Position numbers and translations under genes: made by a program
NCBI RefSeq assembly: GCF_032118995.1
Contig: NC_092662.1
Coordinates: forward strand, 13,467,701 to 13,531,700
Origin: Asterias amurensis
Taxonomy: Eukaryota > Echinodermata > Asteroidea > Forcipulatida > Asteriidae
Direction: 5' to 3'
DNA: 64,000 bases
The notes under the pieces: model-generated
Databases searched by the model: none
Told to the model about the DNA's origin: nothing
The model's input: the letters and a program-made list of their open reading frames with translations, nothing else
In this document: one piece after another, positions 1-11,254 of the stretch
Position numbering within the stretch: position 1 is the first letter of the stretch
How the letters are laid out: each line of letters opens with the position of its first letter

Positions 1-184
1 AGAAATAGCACCCTTTGAAGTTACAAAGTTTTTGAGAAAGAGGTAATTTCTCACTCAAATATTAAAAATCTGAGCTACATACAATGTACAAGTCCTTCAC
101 TCTCGTAGATTTTTACCCAAATTCAAGCACTGATGTATTTAAGCCACTGTTATTTGGTTTTTCCCTTACACGGATCAGTATTAA
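1..184. other. AT-rich gene-free start, remnant of a C-type element
   Basis: Positions about 20-60 (GAGAAAGAGGTAATTTCTCA) match the middle of the C-type TTAA elements described below, so this is probably the tail of a decayed copy. No coding sequence is seen. Confidence 0.4.
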
Positions 185-535
185 AGGAACATTATAGAAT
201 TGGTTTCTACTAACAAAACAGTTGCTGGCAGTGTAAGCACTTAATGTTATCCACCATATACATAAACTGACAAACCTGTAGAAGTTTGAGATCGATCGGC
301 CATCCGAGTCACGAGAGAATAGTGAAAAAACGCTTGCAAATTTTGCACAATTGCATCGATGCCAAAACAAAAATTAATAAAATGAAATTAGATTATTTAT
401 TTCTCATCAAATATGACATTTCAGACAGAAATATTTCAAGGGATGTTTTCTACTATCATCATCATTAAACGGTGTAAGTTTCATGTAAATCTGTGATCTT
501 CACAATTTTTGTTTCTTACCAATTCTGTAACCTTC
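185..535. repeat. J-type TTAA inverted-repeat element, copy 1
   Basis: It begins AGGAACATTATAGAA just after TTAA at 181-184 and ends near 535 with a diverged inverted copy of its terminus. It matches, in opposite orientation, the copy at 27,919-28,181, including a shared stretch around CACTGCCAGCAACTGTTTTG. TTAA flanks with AG termini suggest a non-autonomous Kolobok-like transposon. The right boundary is approximate. Confidence 0.6.
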
Positions 536-540
536 AAATC

Positions 541-830
541 ATCTGGAGGTGGGAATCAAACCCACGACCTTTGCATTGCTTACAAATAGCAGTTCTGTCT
601 TACCAATAGAACACTACTAGCCCAATCGCTAGAGGCAAATTTCAAATCCTTAGCACAAGTACCGCAAGTATTTAATAGATGTCATTTTTTTCAGGGATAA
701 AGAATTATAATCTGTTTTTTACCCTTACACTGATGCACTGTATTACTCGGTACTTTCCTGAGTTCTATTTTTAGCGATATTACACTTTTCTCGGCCTTGG
801 AAATATATAGTAGTCATCAATAAACAAGAG
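541..830 (-). repeat. tRNA-derived SINE (S1 family), copy 1
   Basis: On the minus strand this contains a tRNA-like T-arm (box B form GGTTTGATTCCC) followed on the plus strand by the family's GGGATAAAGAAT end and its CACTGTAT-ACTCGGTACTTT segment. The same modules recur at 31,215, 44,765 and 63,870. The order here suggests one copy ending and another beginning. The A-box half is degraded, so it is not a functional tRNA gene. Confidence 0.6.
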
Positions 831-1715
831 CCTGGTCAATTAGGAACAAAATCTAAAATAATCCATCTAATATTCCCAGCTGCAGGAAGTCCATGAATAT
901 AAAGACAAATGAATCAAATTATGAGAAAAAAAAACCTTGCATTAACAAGCATTTCAAGCGCATCTCTCTTGACATTTACAAAGAATCAAGAATGTCACAA
1001 TCCATCAAAACTCAAAACCCTGAGTGCATTATCTGTTTGTTAAATTTGATTTCTCTTTGAAGTTCCTTAATCTAAAGTAATCTAAAGGCATCTAAAAGCA
1101 GTTTTGCCTTCTTCTTCATTAGTGTTTTTGAATGTAATTTTGTGATTGTAAAATTTAGAGAGCTTGAGGTACAATATTCAATGTTTTTAACTTTTTAACG
1201 TTGGCTGAATAAAAACAACGCTAATCCTAATTCTAAGAGATGTTTAGATTACCTTTTGTATTGCCATACTTTTTCTTTAACATGTTTTTGGACCTAAAGT
1301 CTAGAATACTATAATTTGACTGCTTTGGCGCTCTATAATCTTTCTTCTTAATGTGTTTCAAACCACTTCAGGGTAGAAAATCAGTTGGGCGTTTCGTCGA
1401 AGTGATAACGCCAATCCAAACGATCTTTGGTTTAACCATTCTATACATCAGCAGGTGCCCTTCCATGCAAAGCCATTTTGCATTTCATGTTTCCACAAAA
1501 AAACGCTACTTCTTTTGAAAAAGAAATTTAACAGATTTTATTGTACTTACTAAACTTATTTATACATGTAGCATTAAAACAACAGAAATGTTCTAGAAAC
1601 GAAAGGTTAATTCCATGCAGGATGAATAGGCTAATCCATAAATGAAATATACACTGTACACATTCTGAGAAATGTTACTGTCAGTAACATTTGTTTAGAT
1701 TCTAATTGTCTTTAA
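831..1715. other. AT-rich intergenic DNA, nothing recognised
   Basis: No coding exon, RNA gene or clear repeat end is visible. There are only short ORFs without protein-like composition. Confidence 0.5.
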
Positions 1716-1830
1716 AGACAGTGGACACTATTGGTAATTGTCAAAGACCAGTTTTCTCACTTGGTGTATCTCAACACAACCAGTGAAAATTTGAGCTCAA
1801 ACGGTCATCGAAATTGCGAGATAATAAAAG
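1716..1830 (+). repeat. A-type TTAA element, truncated copy (A1)
   Basis: It starts AGACAGTGGACACTATTGG after TTAA (1712-1715) and follows the A-family consensus through the GTCATCGAA...GCGAGATAATA segment, then diverges. The right half is missing. Confidence 0.7.
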
Positions 1831-2203
1831 TTGCGAGATAATACGTACTTTGTAGAGATAACTATTGCCTGAGAAATAGCCAATGTCCCTGGGACTTTGC
1901 CAGGGTGAACAGTTCAAGTGTGACAAGGTCAACAAGTTGTCCCACAAATTTACAAAGCATACAAACTCAGGTGCCTGTTGGATTCTGTAAACTATAGAAA
2001 TATCAGGTGATAAATATAGAACAGAGGTCATGGAAATGAAAACATACGTGACCCAAATAAAACTTTTGTCAAAAAGGCATTGGTCTCTGGAAAAAAAGTA
2101 GGAATATTTTTTCGAGTACAAGTGCTGAACTACATGTACAGGTCCGGTGCTGAACTAGGTCCGATACTTCATGGAAGCAATACTTCATCAGAATTGTCAA
2201 TAT
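1831..2203. other. intergenic DNA, nothing recognised
   Basis: I see no gene or defined repeat in this stretch. Confidence 0.4.
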
Positions 2204-2457
2204 CAGGGCCCATTTTCATGGCTCTGCTAACCGTAAGCACAGAATCCGCGCTTACGGAAGCAGGGAATTCTGTGCTTACGGCAAGCATATTTCACGGGTT
2301 AGCGGCGAATTTTGGCTTCTGCGCGTGCGTAATTCACATTACTAGGTATTCTACGCTTAAAAGGCTAGCGCAGAAATTCGGCGCTTGCACGTAAGCGGGG
2401 AATCGTGATCGTAAGCGCAGAATTTGGCGGTAAGCAGAGCCATGAAATTGGGCCCTG
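2204..2457. repeat. F-type inverted-repeat element (F1)
   Basis: The ends are inverted copies: CAGGGCCCATTTTCATGGCT on the left and AGCCATGAAATTGGGCCCTG on the right. The interior has repeated CTTACG/CGTAAGC units that can pair across the element. A related copy lies at 36,961-37,228 and shares its GGGCCCAATTTCAT terminus with the E family. No target duplication is obvious. Confidence 0.75.
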
Positions 2458-2564
2458 ATGTGTACAGTGACAGTAAAAACATTGATATGAAAGAAAAAAG
2501 GGCTTGGATGCTACCAAAAAGTAGTTTCTTACATTGGAGGGAAAATATAGCATGCAGTCCTGTA

Positions 2565-2712
2565 TACTTTGTTTTTGAAAGGGCAAGGGCACGAAGGCAT
2601 TTTCTCCTGTCCATTTTTGCTGGAGCTTCGAAGGGCACCAAGGCAATTGCCAGGGGGCATGGAGGCAATCGCCTTTGTTGCCTCAGAGAAATACATGTGT
2701 CAGGCCTAGGAT
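2565..2712 (+). repeat. M-type interspersed repeat, copy 1
   Basis: Recognised by AAAGGGCAAGGGCAC, then AAGGCATTTTCTCC, then GGGCACCAAGGCAATT and GGCATGGAGGCAATCGCC. The same series occurs at 7,374-7,518 (-), 11,255-11,440 (-), 25,150-25,298 (+), 46,350-46,412 (-), 50,965-51,140 (+) and 60,495-60,615 (-). Fuller copies begin and end with inverted AGGCCTG...CAGGCCT. Class unknown. Confidence 0.65.
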
Positions 2713-3705
2713 GAGGGTGGGGCAAGGAGGGATCCAGGAGCGATGTGAATTTGCTCTACCAAAAACCAATAATATGTACAGATTGTAACTAAAATACACA
2801 ATGGCACCGAACGACACCAGGACATCCGTGAAAGAAGCGCAGCAGATCTATGTTGGCTCTAATTGTATAAAACACAATACAAGGCTTATCAGTCATTGTG
2901 TCACAGTCTCTCATCACAAAAGAGTATCCTCTTCACACACAACACTTCCCCAGCTTAAAAACGAACGACGATCAATTTATTTGATGGTCGCTGTCTGCTC
3001 ACAAGAGCTTCTGCAATTTGAGGGCGAGACGCGAGGGCAGTAGGCCTAGACTCGGTCTTCGACTGTTCAATGAACTGCCTTTCATGTAAATGTCAGATGG
3101 TCTGATTGGGTGTGTCAAGCCATTAACTATCTACTATCCTCCTACATCTCATTTTCATGTTCGTTTCAATACATTTCCATTCCAACAGAGAATCAAAATA
3201 ACAATAACAAATATAGGATTCCAAGCATTGCATGGTGAGGTATCAATGTATATGTATACAAATATATTTGGTTTGCGGTAACACCATGTGTGTATCTACT
3301 TGCCAGGTAGAGTTGTTCTTAGAGAACTGTCTTGCCTTTTATAACAATAACAAAGATTACAAAGTACAGAAAGAGAAATGAGGCATAATCTGAAAAGCCA
3401 TTGAAGCTTGTGGTAGACAAACAAAAACACAAAATGGACTAACATTATACACAAAACAACTTTAGTGAGAGTACATGCTGTACGATAATTAACTAAGACA
3501 GATCAGACTCTCTGTGTGAACTTACATGGCTTCAGTTTTCACAGAACACGGGAAAGTACAGAATATATACATTGTACAAGTGCTTTAACATCGGAGTGTG
3601 GGTGAAGACAAATTCTGAAAAACATTGCAGCCATCTTGATTGTTCCATATAAATTTACACAACCCAAAGTGAGGCTAGGGGGTGGAAACACGACAATGGC
3701 CTGAG
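2713..3705. other. intergenic DNA with an L-type repeat near 3,180-3,365
   Basis: Around 3,225-3,320 the segment CATTGCATGGTGAGGTATCA, followed by GGTAACACCATGTG and CTTGCCAGGTAGAGTTGTTC, recurs inverted at 42,775-42,880 and partly at 51,555-51,615, defining an interspersed repeat. The rest shows nothing I can name. Confidence 0.5.
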
Positions 3706-4489
3706 CCCAATTTCATGGCTCTGCTTACCCAGGGAATCCGCGCTTACCTCAAGCGTATTTCACAGGTTACCAGGGCCAAATTTCATAGAGCTGCTAAGCA
3801 CAACAATTTGCTAAGCATGAAATTTGTGCCTTCAAAAAAACAGGTTTTCCAACCAAATTTCCATGTGGTTTTCAGGATAAGCCAACAACAGCTGAATACC
3901 AGTAACAGGCAATATCCATCAAATGGAAATTTTGTTGGTAATCCTGTTTTTATCAAGGAAGAAATTTCATGCTAAGCAAATTTTAGTGCTTAGCAGCTCT
4001 ATGAAAGTGGAAATTGGGCCCAATTTCATAAAACACGTTAGCAGATTTTCTATTTCATGAAGCTGCTTACCATAGGCAAGGGTAAATGCTGACAAACCCG
4101 CGGTAAGCATGCGATTGACGCAACAATGCAAATCCATGGTGAACATGCGTGCGCGCCAACAAATTTTCTGCATACTTGAGTAATCAGGGTGCAATACGTT
4201 TATGCTTCTAACATTTTTCTGCTACAGTAAGCACAACAATTTTCTTACGGGCAAACAGTTTTCTGAAATTGGGCCCAGAAAGTTGCTTGTGCTTGTGCGA
4301 ACTCCACATTACACTATGTACATTATTATTATTATTATTATTTATTCGGCCAAGATAAATAATAATAATAATGTACATGTGTAATGTGGAGTTCGCGCAA
4401 GCACAAGCAAATCCCTAGACCCAATTTCATGTTTGCCCGTAACTGTTTGCCCGTAAGGACATTTTTGTGCTTACATGTAAGTGGGCATT
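3706..4489. repeat. E-type element inside F-type pieces, plus a long palindrome
   Basis: E1 spans about 3,771-4,021. Its ends are CAGGGCCAAATTTCATAGAG and the inverted CTATGAA...TTGGGCCC, and its two arms can fold on each other (copies of GGAAATTT-GTTGGTAATCCTG face each other). It is flanked by F-like CATGGCTCTGCTTACC sequence. At 4,273-4,413 a second palindrome has arms CGAACTCCACATTACAC and GTGTAATGTGGAGTTCG around an ATT/AAT microsatellite. Confidence 0.65.
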
Positions 4490-4772
4490 CAGGGGTCGAA
4501 ATTAAGTGTATTTCCATGGTAGTCAGCAGGGCTAGTGACCAATAATTTTTAGTAGCCCTGATTAGATTTTGGTAGCCCGAAAGACACATTATGTCTCGCG
4601 TCACGGCTCAAACTTTACAATACACCAATAACATAGTTCTTTATTGTTTGTGATGATGATTTTTGCATTATTTTTCCACTAGCCTGTCGGGCTATCAAGC
4701 TGGAAAAATGAGTAGCCCGGCTGTAAATCTGGTAGTCCCGGGCTAGCGGGCTAGTGGCAATTTCGACCCCTG
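4490..4772 (+). mobile_element. G-type non-autonomous hAT5-like transposon (G1)
   Basis: The ends are 14-bp terminal inverted repeats, CAGGGGTCGAAATT and AATTTCGACCCCTG. An exact 5-bp duplication GCATT lies at 4,485-4,489 and 4,773-4,777. The 283-bp interior contains no ORF of note. A near-identical copy in opposite orientation, G2, lies at 12,326-12,607. hAT elements often start CAGGGG; the 5-bp duplication fits the hAT5 branch. That family assignment is inference. Confidence 0.85.
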
Positions 4773-5052
4773 GCATTCTTCGCTTACAGATGACAGAGCT
4801 AGTACAGAAATTGAGCGCTTGCTGTGTAAGCAAAGAATGGTGATCGCAAGAATGGAATCAATAATGTACAGTATGTATTAATGCTGTTTAATTCACAATG
4901 TTATCTGTGTCTGTATAGCCTACGAATCTCCGCCGTGTGAATGGATACAAAACAAATGGCAGGATCCTGCCAGTTGCTCAAGGCCGTGTATCTGGCGATA
5001 TTCGCAAGCCTCGAAGTATGGCGTCACATGTAAAGACTAGTAACAAACTTAA
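4773..5052. other. remainder of an F-like repeat and intergenic DNA
   Basis: Positions 4,773-4,860 continue the F-like CTTACAG/AAGC sequence that G1 interrupts. From there to 5,052 nothing is recognised. Confidence 0.4.
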
Positions 5053-5800
5053 AGGGACACGTTGCTTTTTCAAATCTCTAAATGGGCAAGCACCTGCTTA
5101 CATCCTGGACATGCTCAACAACTACAAACCATCTCCCAACCTTCGTTCTGCAAACAAATATCTTCTTCATGAAATCAAGTCTAATCGCACTTGGGGGGAC
5201 AGATCTTTTTCTGTTGCAGCACCACATCTCTGGAATCAACTACCTCTTCACATCAAAACATCCACTTCTATTCACTCTTTCAAAACATCTCTCAAAACAC
5301 ACCGCATTTCGATAGATCCGTTCTTTTGTATCTGTTTTGTTTTTGTTCTTTGTGGTTTTTGTTTTAGTTTTCTTTGTAATAGCACCCTGAACACTTTTTA
5401 GATTTGTTCTTCATAAAACCTCATTATTATTATTATTACTATTATTATTGTTATCGGTTGATATGGTCCATGAAAAGAGTTGAAAACTGTTTGTTTTGAA
5501 ATTGATATGGTTAGAAAGATGTTTTAAAAGAAGTATAATGATAAATGATCCACAGAAACATGCCTCAAAATTGCAGGGTTTCCTTGTACATTGTGAACTA
5601 ACATGGCATGCCACTTTGGTTTTACTCACGACGGTGTTAGTTCACGACGTACAAGGAAAACCGCTCAATTTTGAAGCATTTTTGTGTGGATCATTATATT
5701 CTACTTTTAAAACCGCTTTCCAACCATATGCATTTTGTAACAAATGATTTTTAAATGGTTTTCATAAACCAACTTGCCCGATCCAAGGCAATGTGTCACT
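5053..5800 (+). mobile_element. D-type TTAA snapback element interrupted by a LINE tail (D1)
   Basis: TTAA at 5,049-5,052 is followed by AGGGACACGTTGC, the D terminus. The rest of D resumes near 5,453 (ATCGGTTGATATGGTC) and runs to CAAGGCAATGTGTCACT next to TTAA at 5,801-5,804. The gap is a LINE 3' end. Intact D copies at 26,838, 43,602 and 60,712 measure 372-384 bp, which matches this copy minus the insert. Confidence 0.7.
5067..5452 (+). mobile_element. 5'-truncated LINE 3' end (CR1/L2-like)
   Basis: Frame +2 encodes a reverse-transcriptase C-terminal tail: FKSLNGQAPAYILDMLNNY, then WGDRSFSVAAPHLWNQLPL and SFKTSLKTH. This series (K-LNG-AP-YL, GDR-FSVAAP-LWN-LP, FK--LKTH) is typical of CR1/L2-clade LINEs. 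An ATT microsatellite tail follows at 5,419-5,452, as these LINEs carry. Everything upstream of the tail is missing. Confidence 0.8.
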
Positions 5801-5804
5801 TTAA

Positions 5805-6636
5805 CTATAATCAGGACTGATTGAAACAGGAATATGACACAGTCAGTTATTTACATGGCAGTTATTTCTATATTGGTCCATAAGCAGCTTACTACTGGGA
5901 GGAGACTACCAGAGATAAGATCACTCAGCGAAGGGTCAAAAAAAAGAAGAGAAACAGGAGCATGTTCAAATAAAGAACAAAGAGTCAACAAAATGACCAG
6001 ACAACACCCTTGTTCTGACCAGGGCAACAGGAAGCTGCAAACGAGAAACTGTGACGTGAACGATTTCCCTTGTATTGTACAGCAGAGCAAAATGCCACAC
6101 AAAATGTATCAGTTGACGGTTGCTAAACTCAACATGTAGTAGTTGCTTCTCAAAAAAATAGCATTCAGTGTGCACAAATCAAGATCAGTCTACATATTTT
6201 GCTAAGCAAAATTGTTTACCGAATTCCTTCCCTGGTGCATAGAGTCATTCCTTGAAGGTTTTCCTGGAGGAATAAAGATCACTCTGTTGAAGGGTCAAGC
6301 GCATTGCGAAATTAAAAACAAGGCGTCACAAGATGATAACCAGATAAACCCTATGGCTTAATGCCTAATACTCTTGCGCAAACCAGGCCAACAGATAGCT
6401 GCAAACAGAGCCATTGTGTGTATAAATGATAAGGGTCCTTTCCAGCAAACTTTCTCAGAAGAATTCGCAATTTAAAAGGCTACTGCGGGGATGGGGAGAG
6501 GCCAAGTAAGGGGGACAATTTGAAGTAAAAGAGGAGTTCACAGAGACATTATAACCATTTAAATGGTGTATTATCATAAGTTACAACAAGAATTCTAAAA
6601 GCAAGACAAAATAGTTAGTTGCCTCCTGACATTTAA
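5805..6636. other. intergenic DNA, nothing recognised
   Basis: Two short direct resemblances are visible (AGCTTACTACTGGGAGG-like and GAAGGGTCAA segments near 5,885-5,950 and 6,255-6,310), hinting at an old duplication. No gene is supported. Confidence 0.4.
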
Positions 6637-7003
6637 AGCCATTGGACCCTTTCGGTTCAGAAAAAAAAAAGAAATGTTCACAGATTTACAAATAACTTAC
6701 AGGGTTTACAGAAGGCAATGGTTAAAGACTTCTCTTGAAATATTACTCCATGAAATGCTTTACTTTTTGAGAAAACAGCAAAACAATATAAATTCTCGTT
6801 AACAAGAATTAGGGATTTATTTTAAACACATGTCATGACACGGCGAAACGCGCGGAAACAAGGGTGGGTTTTTCCGTTATTTTCTCTCGACTCCGATGAC
6901 CGATTGAGCCTAAATTTTCACAAGTTTGTTATTTGATATAGAAGTTGTGATACACAAAGTGTGGGCCTTGGACAACACTGTTTACCGAAAGGGTCCAATG
7001 GCT
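6637..7003 (+). mobile_element. B-type TTAA element, full length (B1)
   Basis: TTAA flanks lie at 6,633-6,636 and 7,004-7,007. Termini are AGCCATTGGACCCTTTCGGT and its inverted copy ending CCAATGGCT. The centre holds a short palindrome TTCTCGTTAACAAGAA. Other copies are at 17,029, 22,792, 25,661 (-) and 41,979 (-). No ORF of transposase type is present, so the element is non-autonomous; Kolobok-like by TTAA and AG ends. Confidence 0.85.
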
Positions 7004-7007
7004 TTAA

Positions 7008-7190
7008 ACCCTACTAAAGCCTAAAACTGCTCTAAAAACACACTTATCTAAGTCCATCTAGTTTGGTCAGCTTCTTTTTCATCCCACTTTTAATTGTCTT
7101 TCTTTTTGTTATCACACACTTCCTGTTCAGCGCTTAGAAACCTTGTATTAAGCGCTATATAAATGCATGTTATTATTATTATTATAATCA
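7008..7190 (+). mobile_element. LINE 3' tail with ATT microsatellite
   Basis: The segment CTAAAAACACACTTATCTAA (LKTHLS in one frame), then GCGCTTAGAAACC and AAGCGCTATATAAATGC, ends in ATT repeats near 7,170-7,187. This is the usual 3' end of CR1/L2-type LINEs in marine animals. Confidence 0.6.
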
Positions 7191-7236
7191 CGAATGCCAA
7201 TTGACAACACAACACACAAACAGAGCGTGTAACAAG

Positions 7237-7255
7237 CCCCCCCCCCCCCCCCCCC
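7237..7255. repeat. cytosine homopolymer
   Basis: There are nineteen C in a row. Similar runs occur near 12,270, 34,335 and 58,720, and G runs near 19,331, 24,987 and 34,833. Confidence 0.9.
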
Positions 7256-7373
7256 ACTATCACGAATTCTGCATTATCATGTACATTGTGTATTATGTTG
7301 TAAGTTGTAAAAAACAATAAACTCCAAAAGCAAGGAAATTGGCTAGTGGCCTGACGTTTCGCCCTTTCGACCC

Positions 7374-7518
7374 TCAAGCCTGATACTTTACGCCATGGCC
7401 TTGGTGCCCTTTAAATGCTCTCACAGTAAAAATTTATAATTTCCTCATAGGGTGCCCTTTGCCAAAGAGAAAATGCCTTGGTGCCCTTTGCCCCTTCAAA
7501 ACGAAGCATACAGGCCTG
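7374..7518 (-). repeat. M-type interspersed repeat, copy 2
   Basis: Reverse orientation of the M series, including TTTCCTCATAGGGTGCCC and ATGCCTTGGTGCCCTTTGCC, and ending ATACAGGCCTG. Confidence 0.65.
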
Positions 7519-7846
7519 GACCCTACTTGTACTACATTATTTCTCACAGGCTAAATGACAACCCAACACAGACATAAACAGGAATCAAATAGTGTATAAC
7601 AAAAGTAGTCAAGTGGAAATAGATAGATCCACCGGAAAAAAGGTTCTTGTTCTCCTTTTAGATCATTTTGCAAGAGGTGTTATTTGCATCAACCCCCGGT
7701 TGATCATTACCACAGGATTAATGTACTACTTTGTCGTCAGCTGCAAGACTCACAACAACATTTCCAGGAAAGAGACCAAGTAATGTAGTTTCAAAATGTG
7801 ATGCTTGAAGTGTTTCCTCAACAAGTATTGGCGACTATCTTACCCA
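7519..7846. other. intergenic DNA, nothing recognised
   Basis: No gene or repeat boundary is seen. Confidence 0.4.
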
Positions 7847-7849
7847 TAA

Positions 7850-8396
7850 GGCCACGTAAAATAAATAACATGTTGCTCGTCCGGACTTTTTGAAAAAGTT
7901 TGTGAGGGAGGTACGTGTTATTTGTTATTTTCAAATTTGTTGTTATTTTTTTTTTCAAGATGCCCACCATGTCTAAGATGGCCGCCATATCGTATTTGAA
8001 GATGGTTTTATGGTTTTATTCTGTGTCTATTTTGATACATTGTTATTCTTTCCAAAGAGTTGTTCTTGCTTTTGCTCCAAAGTTATTCTGTGTGTGTGGC
8101 ATCACGTCACTGGTGCAAAGAACTGTGGCATGCAAACGTAAAGGGCAAAACGTTTCAAAGTAACAAGTTTCTCATTACGCGTTGTGATAGCATTTTTTGT
8201 AGGCCTACATGTAAGAAAGACGATGAAATTGCTCAATAAAAATGAAGGGTACAATTGAAATAGCTATCAATAATAATATGTAAATTGATTTCAAAGATTT
8301 TTTTTCTTTTGAAATAACAAATAACAAAAAAATCGGTGCGGTCGCCAAAATCGAGGCGGGCGGGGACGAGCAACATTTTATTTATTCTACTTGGCC
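7850..8396. mobile_element. PIF/Harbinger-like non-autonomous transposon
   Basis: Imperfect terminal inverted repeats of about 33 bp (GGCCACGTAAAATAAATAAC and an inverted copy ending TAGAATAAATAAAATGTT when reversed) share the internal GTTGCTCGTCC. They begin and end GGCC. TAA lies directly outside both ends (7,847-7,849 and 8,397-8,399). A 3-bp TAA duplication with GG-starting ends is the PIF/Harbinger pattern. At 547 bp it has no transposase. Confidence 0.75.
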
Positions 8397-8783
8397 TAAT
8401 ATCTGGAAATTTCGTTGCGGGGGGGAAAGTCCCTTCCATTATGAAACAGTGTGTGGGATGGTATGAGTTACTGGACTAACTATTTCAACAGGTCATGAAA
8501 TGTTTGCAGCAAAACATACATTTTTTGAAGTTGAAAAAAAAAAAATCTAATTTAATTTAAAAACTGATAAACTTGATCACAGAGTATTGTTTGTACTTGA
8601 TTAAAATTGTTACTTTCTTGATTGTTTAAAGGAATTTGTAGTTGATCAACAAGAGAGACAAATAATGACGGAACAAAATAGAAAACTTGTACGTACTTGA
8701 TTACCGAGTCGACAAACATGAGTGGTGCAGTGGTGTGGTGTAAGTGTTGTGTTTTAATGCTACGTACAAAGTATGGACCCAAG

Positions 8784-10486
8784 CAAGGTTGTAGCTACCA
8801 CGGTCGGAGCCGGTCGGCTATCACCGGCCCCAGCTTTTGCCGACCGGGATCCAACAAAAAATATCAAACTCCGACCGGCATAAATTTATGTAAAACTGTT
8901 TTAAATGCCATTGAAATAAGTGAAAAATAAAGAAAACAATCATGTAAAACTCCTAATTAGATGTGTATTTTATTTCTGTAAAAACAATCAAAACAATTTT
9001 CTCTCCAAAACCGCGATCTTCTCCGTGATTGTTGCTTAAAAATAAGCCGCTTGAATGCTGCGAGTTCTTGGAGTACTAAAAAAAACACGCACAATCTCCG
9101 GCGTGCGTGTAGTATCCATGATGCACAAAACCACATGGTAATACTCACACGGTCACCCACTGGTTCATGCAGCATGCACAGCACATAACACACACAGTCC
9201 GAAGTCCATCTTAACCAAGATTCTCACGCTGTGATTGGCCATTGATGGCTGTTAATAAATCCATATTCATGATCTTCTTGGCTAGCCTTCTTCACAACAC
9301 ACGCTCACGAAACGGAGTAAAGAATTGGCGAACGTTGTGCATCACGCCTGCAGACTGTATGCACAATGCACAGCCTTGGAGGAATTCTAGTAACATGGAC
9401 AACTTCTGCCAACAGAGGGCGTTGCGGGCCAAAGTTCATTGAATTATTTCTCAATGTGTTGTTGACCGATCGTTGATTCACGAAGATTTTGTTGCAAACG
9501 GAGATCAGAACATGTTCAAAACAAACAATTCTCAAACAACAAGTTCATTCAAATGGTTGTTGATAATTTAGGGCATAAATTAAGAGATAAAGTCGTCCAA
9601 TTTTAGGGACTTCACTTTCGTGTTTTTTTTAAATATTTATTTTTAGTTTCAATTTTTTTTGTACCATACATGCAGCAGGCTAGTGAAAAAAACCTGCGGG
9701 CGATCAAGAATTTTGGTTGACTCGCCCGGCGGGCGGTTGAAAACAAAGTTATTCTGATGGGCGGACAATGTTGGTGGAGTCGTCGAAGTTGCATTACATT
9801 TTTATTTAGAATTTTATTTAGATGATTTTCCTGTCTATTAATACTTGTTGAAAAAAAAAATGAAATGACAAGAATCAATTTTTGAGTTTATTGAATGCAC
9901 TTCGTTGAGAAATAAATTGTCAATGAATACAACTCAGTGAAACATGGCTTTTCTATTTTACTAATGTGCTCCTTTTTGACTGGAATAGTCTAGATTTTGC
10001 GGCAGTGATCGGACATGTGTCCCGTCATCCTGTGTTTCTGAACTTGTCTCTCCACTCTGCATTGCCTTCTGATGAATTTATGCAGCTGCAAGCTTTTCAA
10101 TTGATAAATTCAACACTCAAAAATTCTGCCTAGTAGTCTACCTACCCTATTTTGAGATGGGATTTAAATCGTAAACAGAATATTAATTTTATTTATTTTA
10201 CCCTAACATTTTACTTTAAAACTTAATAAGTATTTATTTTCTATGGCTCCCTGGACATGTTTTTTCCTTTGACAATGGCTATGTCAAGGCACAAATAGGC
10301 AAGAGAGAGCCTGGGGAACCCATCAAAGCTTAAACAAAACCTAAAAATCTTCAGCTTCCAAAGGTGCTGCCCCTGTTGATCCCACCGGGTTGTGAGGCGC
10401 TACGCTGCCCCTACATGTACACCCACCCTCTCGACTATGCTCTCGACAAAATTAGCGGCATCCAATTTGACCTAGCTACAACCTTG
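8784..10486. mobile_element. hAT-like transposon with 8-bp target duplication, non-autonomous
   Basis: The inverted termini are CAAGGTTGTAGCTA (8,784-8,797) and TAGCTACAACCTTG (10,473-10,486). The exact 8-bp duplication GACCCAAG lies at 8,776-8,783 and 10,487-10,494. Eight-bp duplications and CA-starting ends are the hAT hallmark. The 1,703-bp interior has only short unrelated ORFs and no DDE or dimerisation domain that I can recognise, so it looks like a deletion derivative or captured-filler element. Confidence 0.88.
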
Positions 10487-10494
10487 GACCCAAG

Positions 10495-11254
10495 AACAAA
10501 ATAAGTCCACATAATGTAGGAAAACACTGTGTGGACTTACACACGTCCACACATTTACACTGTTGAAGAATAGCATTTTCGTCAAGTGTACAGTGTACAG
10601 AACAAAGGAATGTCAACAGAGTTACTGCAACACTGTGTTGCTGTGTTTTTTAAAACAAATAAGGAAGAAAGTAGCTTTTTTTATTTAAAAAAAATTGATG
10701 TTATGTACAAGTTGCATATTTTAAGATTTGTTGGATAATAGGATTGCAATAAGGTACTTATTTCCGGCATATCTTTTAAAATCTATTTGATTTGATTTGT
10801 TTTGTTTTTGGTGTTCTCTTGCATGTCTTTGTTTAAAAATGACTGTAATACAATGTACAGTAGGCCAAACCTCTGCTTTATATTAGCATTTGTTTTGATA
10901 TAGAACGGAACTATCTTCCTCACACAGGATGTTCAATTTACCAGGAACTCAACACACGTACACAAAACTGCCAAATGATAATTATGTCAACTGTTTACAA
11001 ATGGAATGATGATGATGGTGCAATTATAGTTTTGACTTACCTGGGATTTTCTGATTCCAAGGTTCATGATGAACACATGGGATATATCCTGAAATTGTCA
11101 TGGAGTACGTGTCGTTAGGACTTAGAGTGAACAAATTACAAACCTAACTAACAGTGGATAAATAGTTCCGGGACCAACAAATGCCAGTCACAGACTTAAG
11201 TCCCGAAACTCCGTAACTCTAAAGGGAAAGGCAGTTTCTCTTTTGTGTAAGCAA
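10495..11254. other. intergenic DNA, nothing recognised
   Basis: AT-rich and without a gene or defined repeat. Confidence 0.4.

Noticed and set aside
4937-5401. A 154-residue host protein
   Set aside because: From about 5,067 it reads as a LINE reverse-transcriptase tail; the upstream part is transposon terminus and unrelated DNA.
8957-9878. Transposase fragments inside the 1.7-kb hAT element
   Set aside because: The short ORFs show none of the hAT catalytic or dimerisation motifs.
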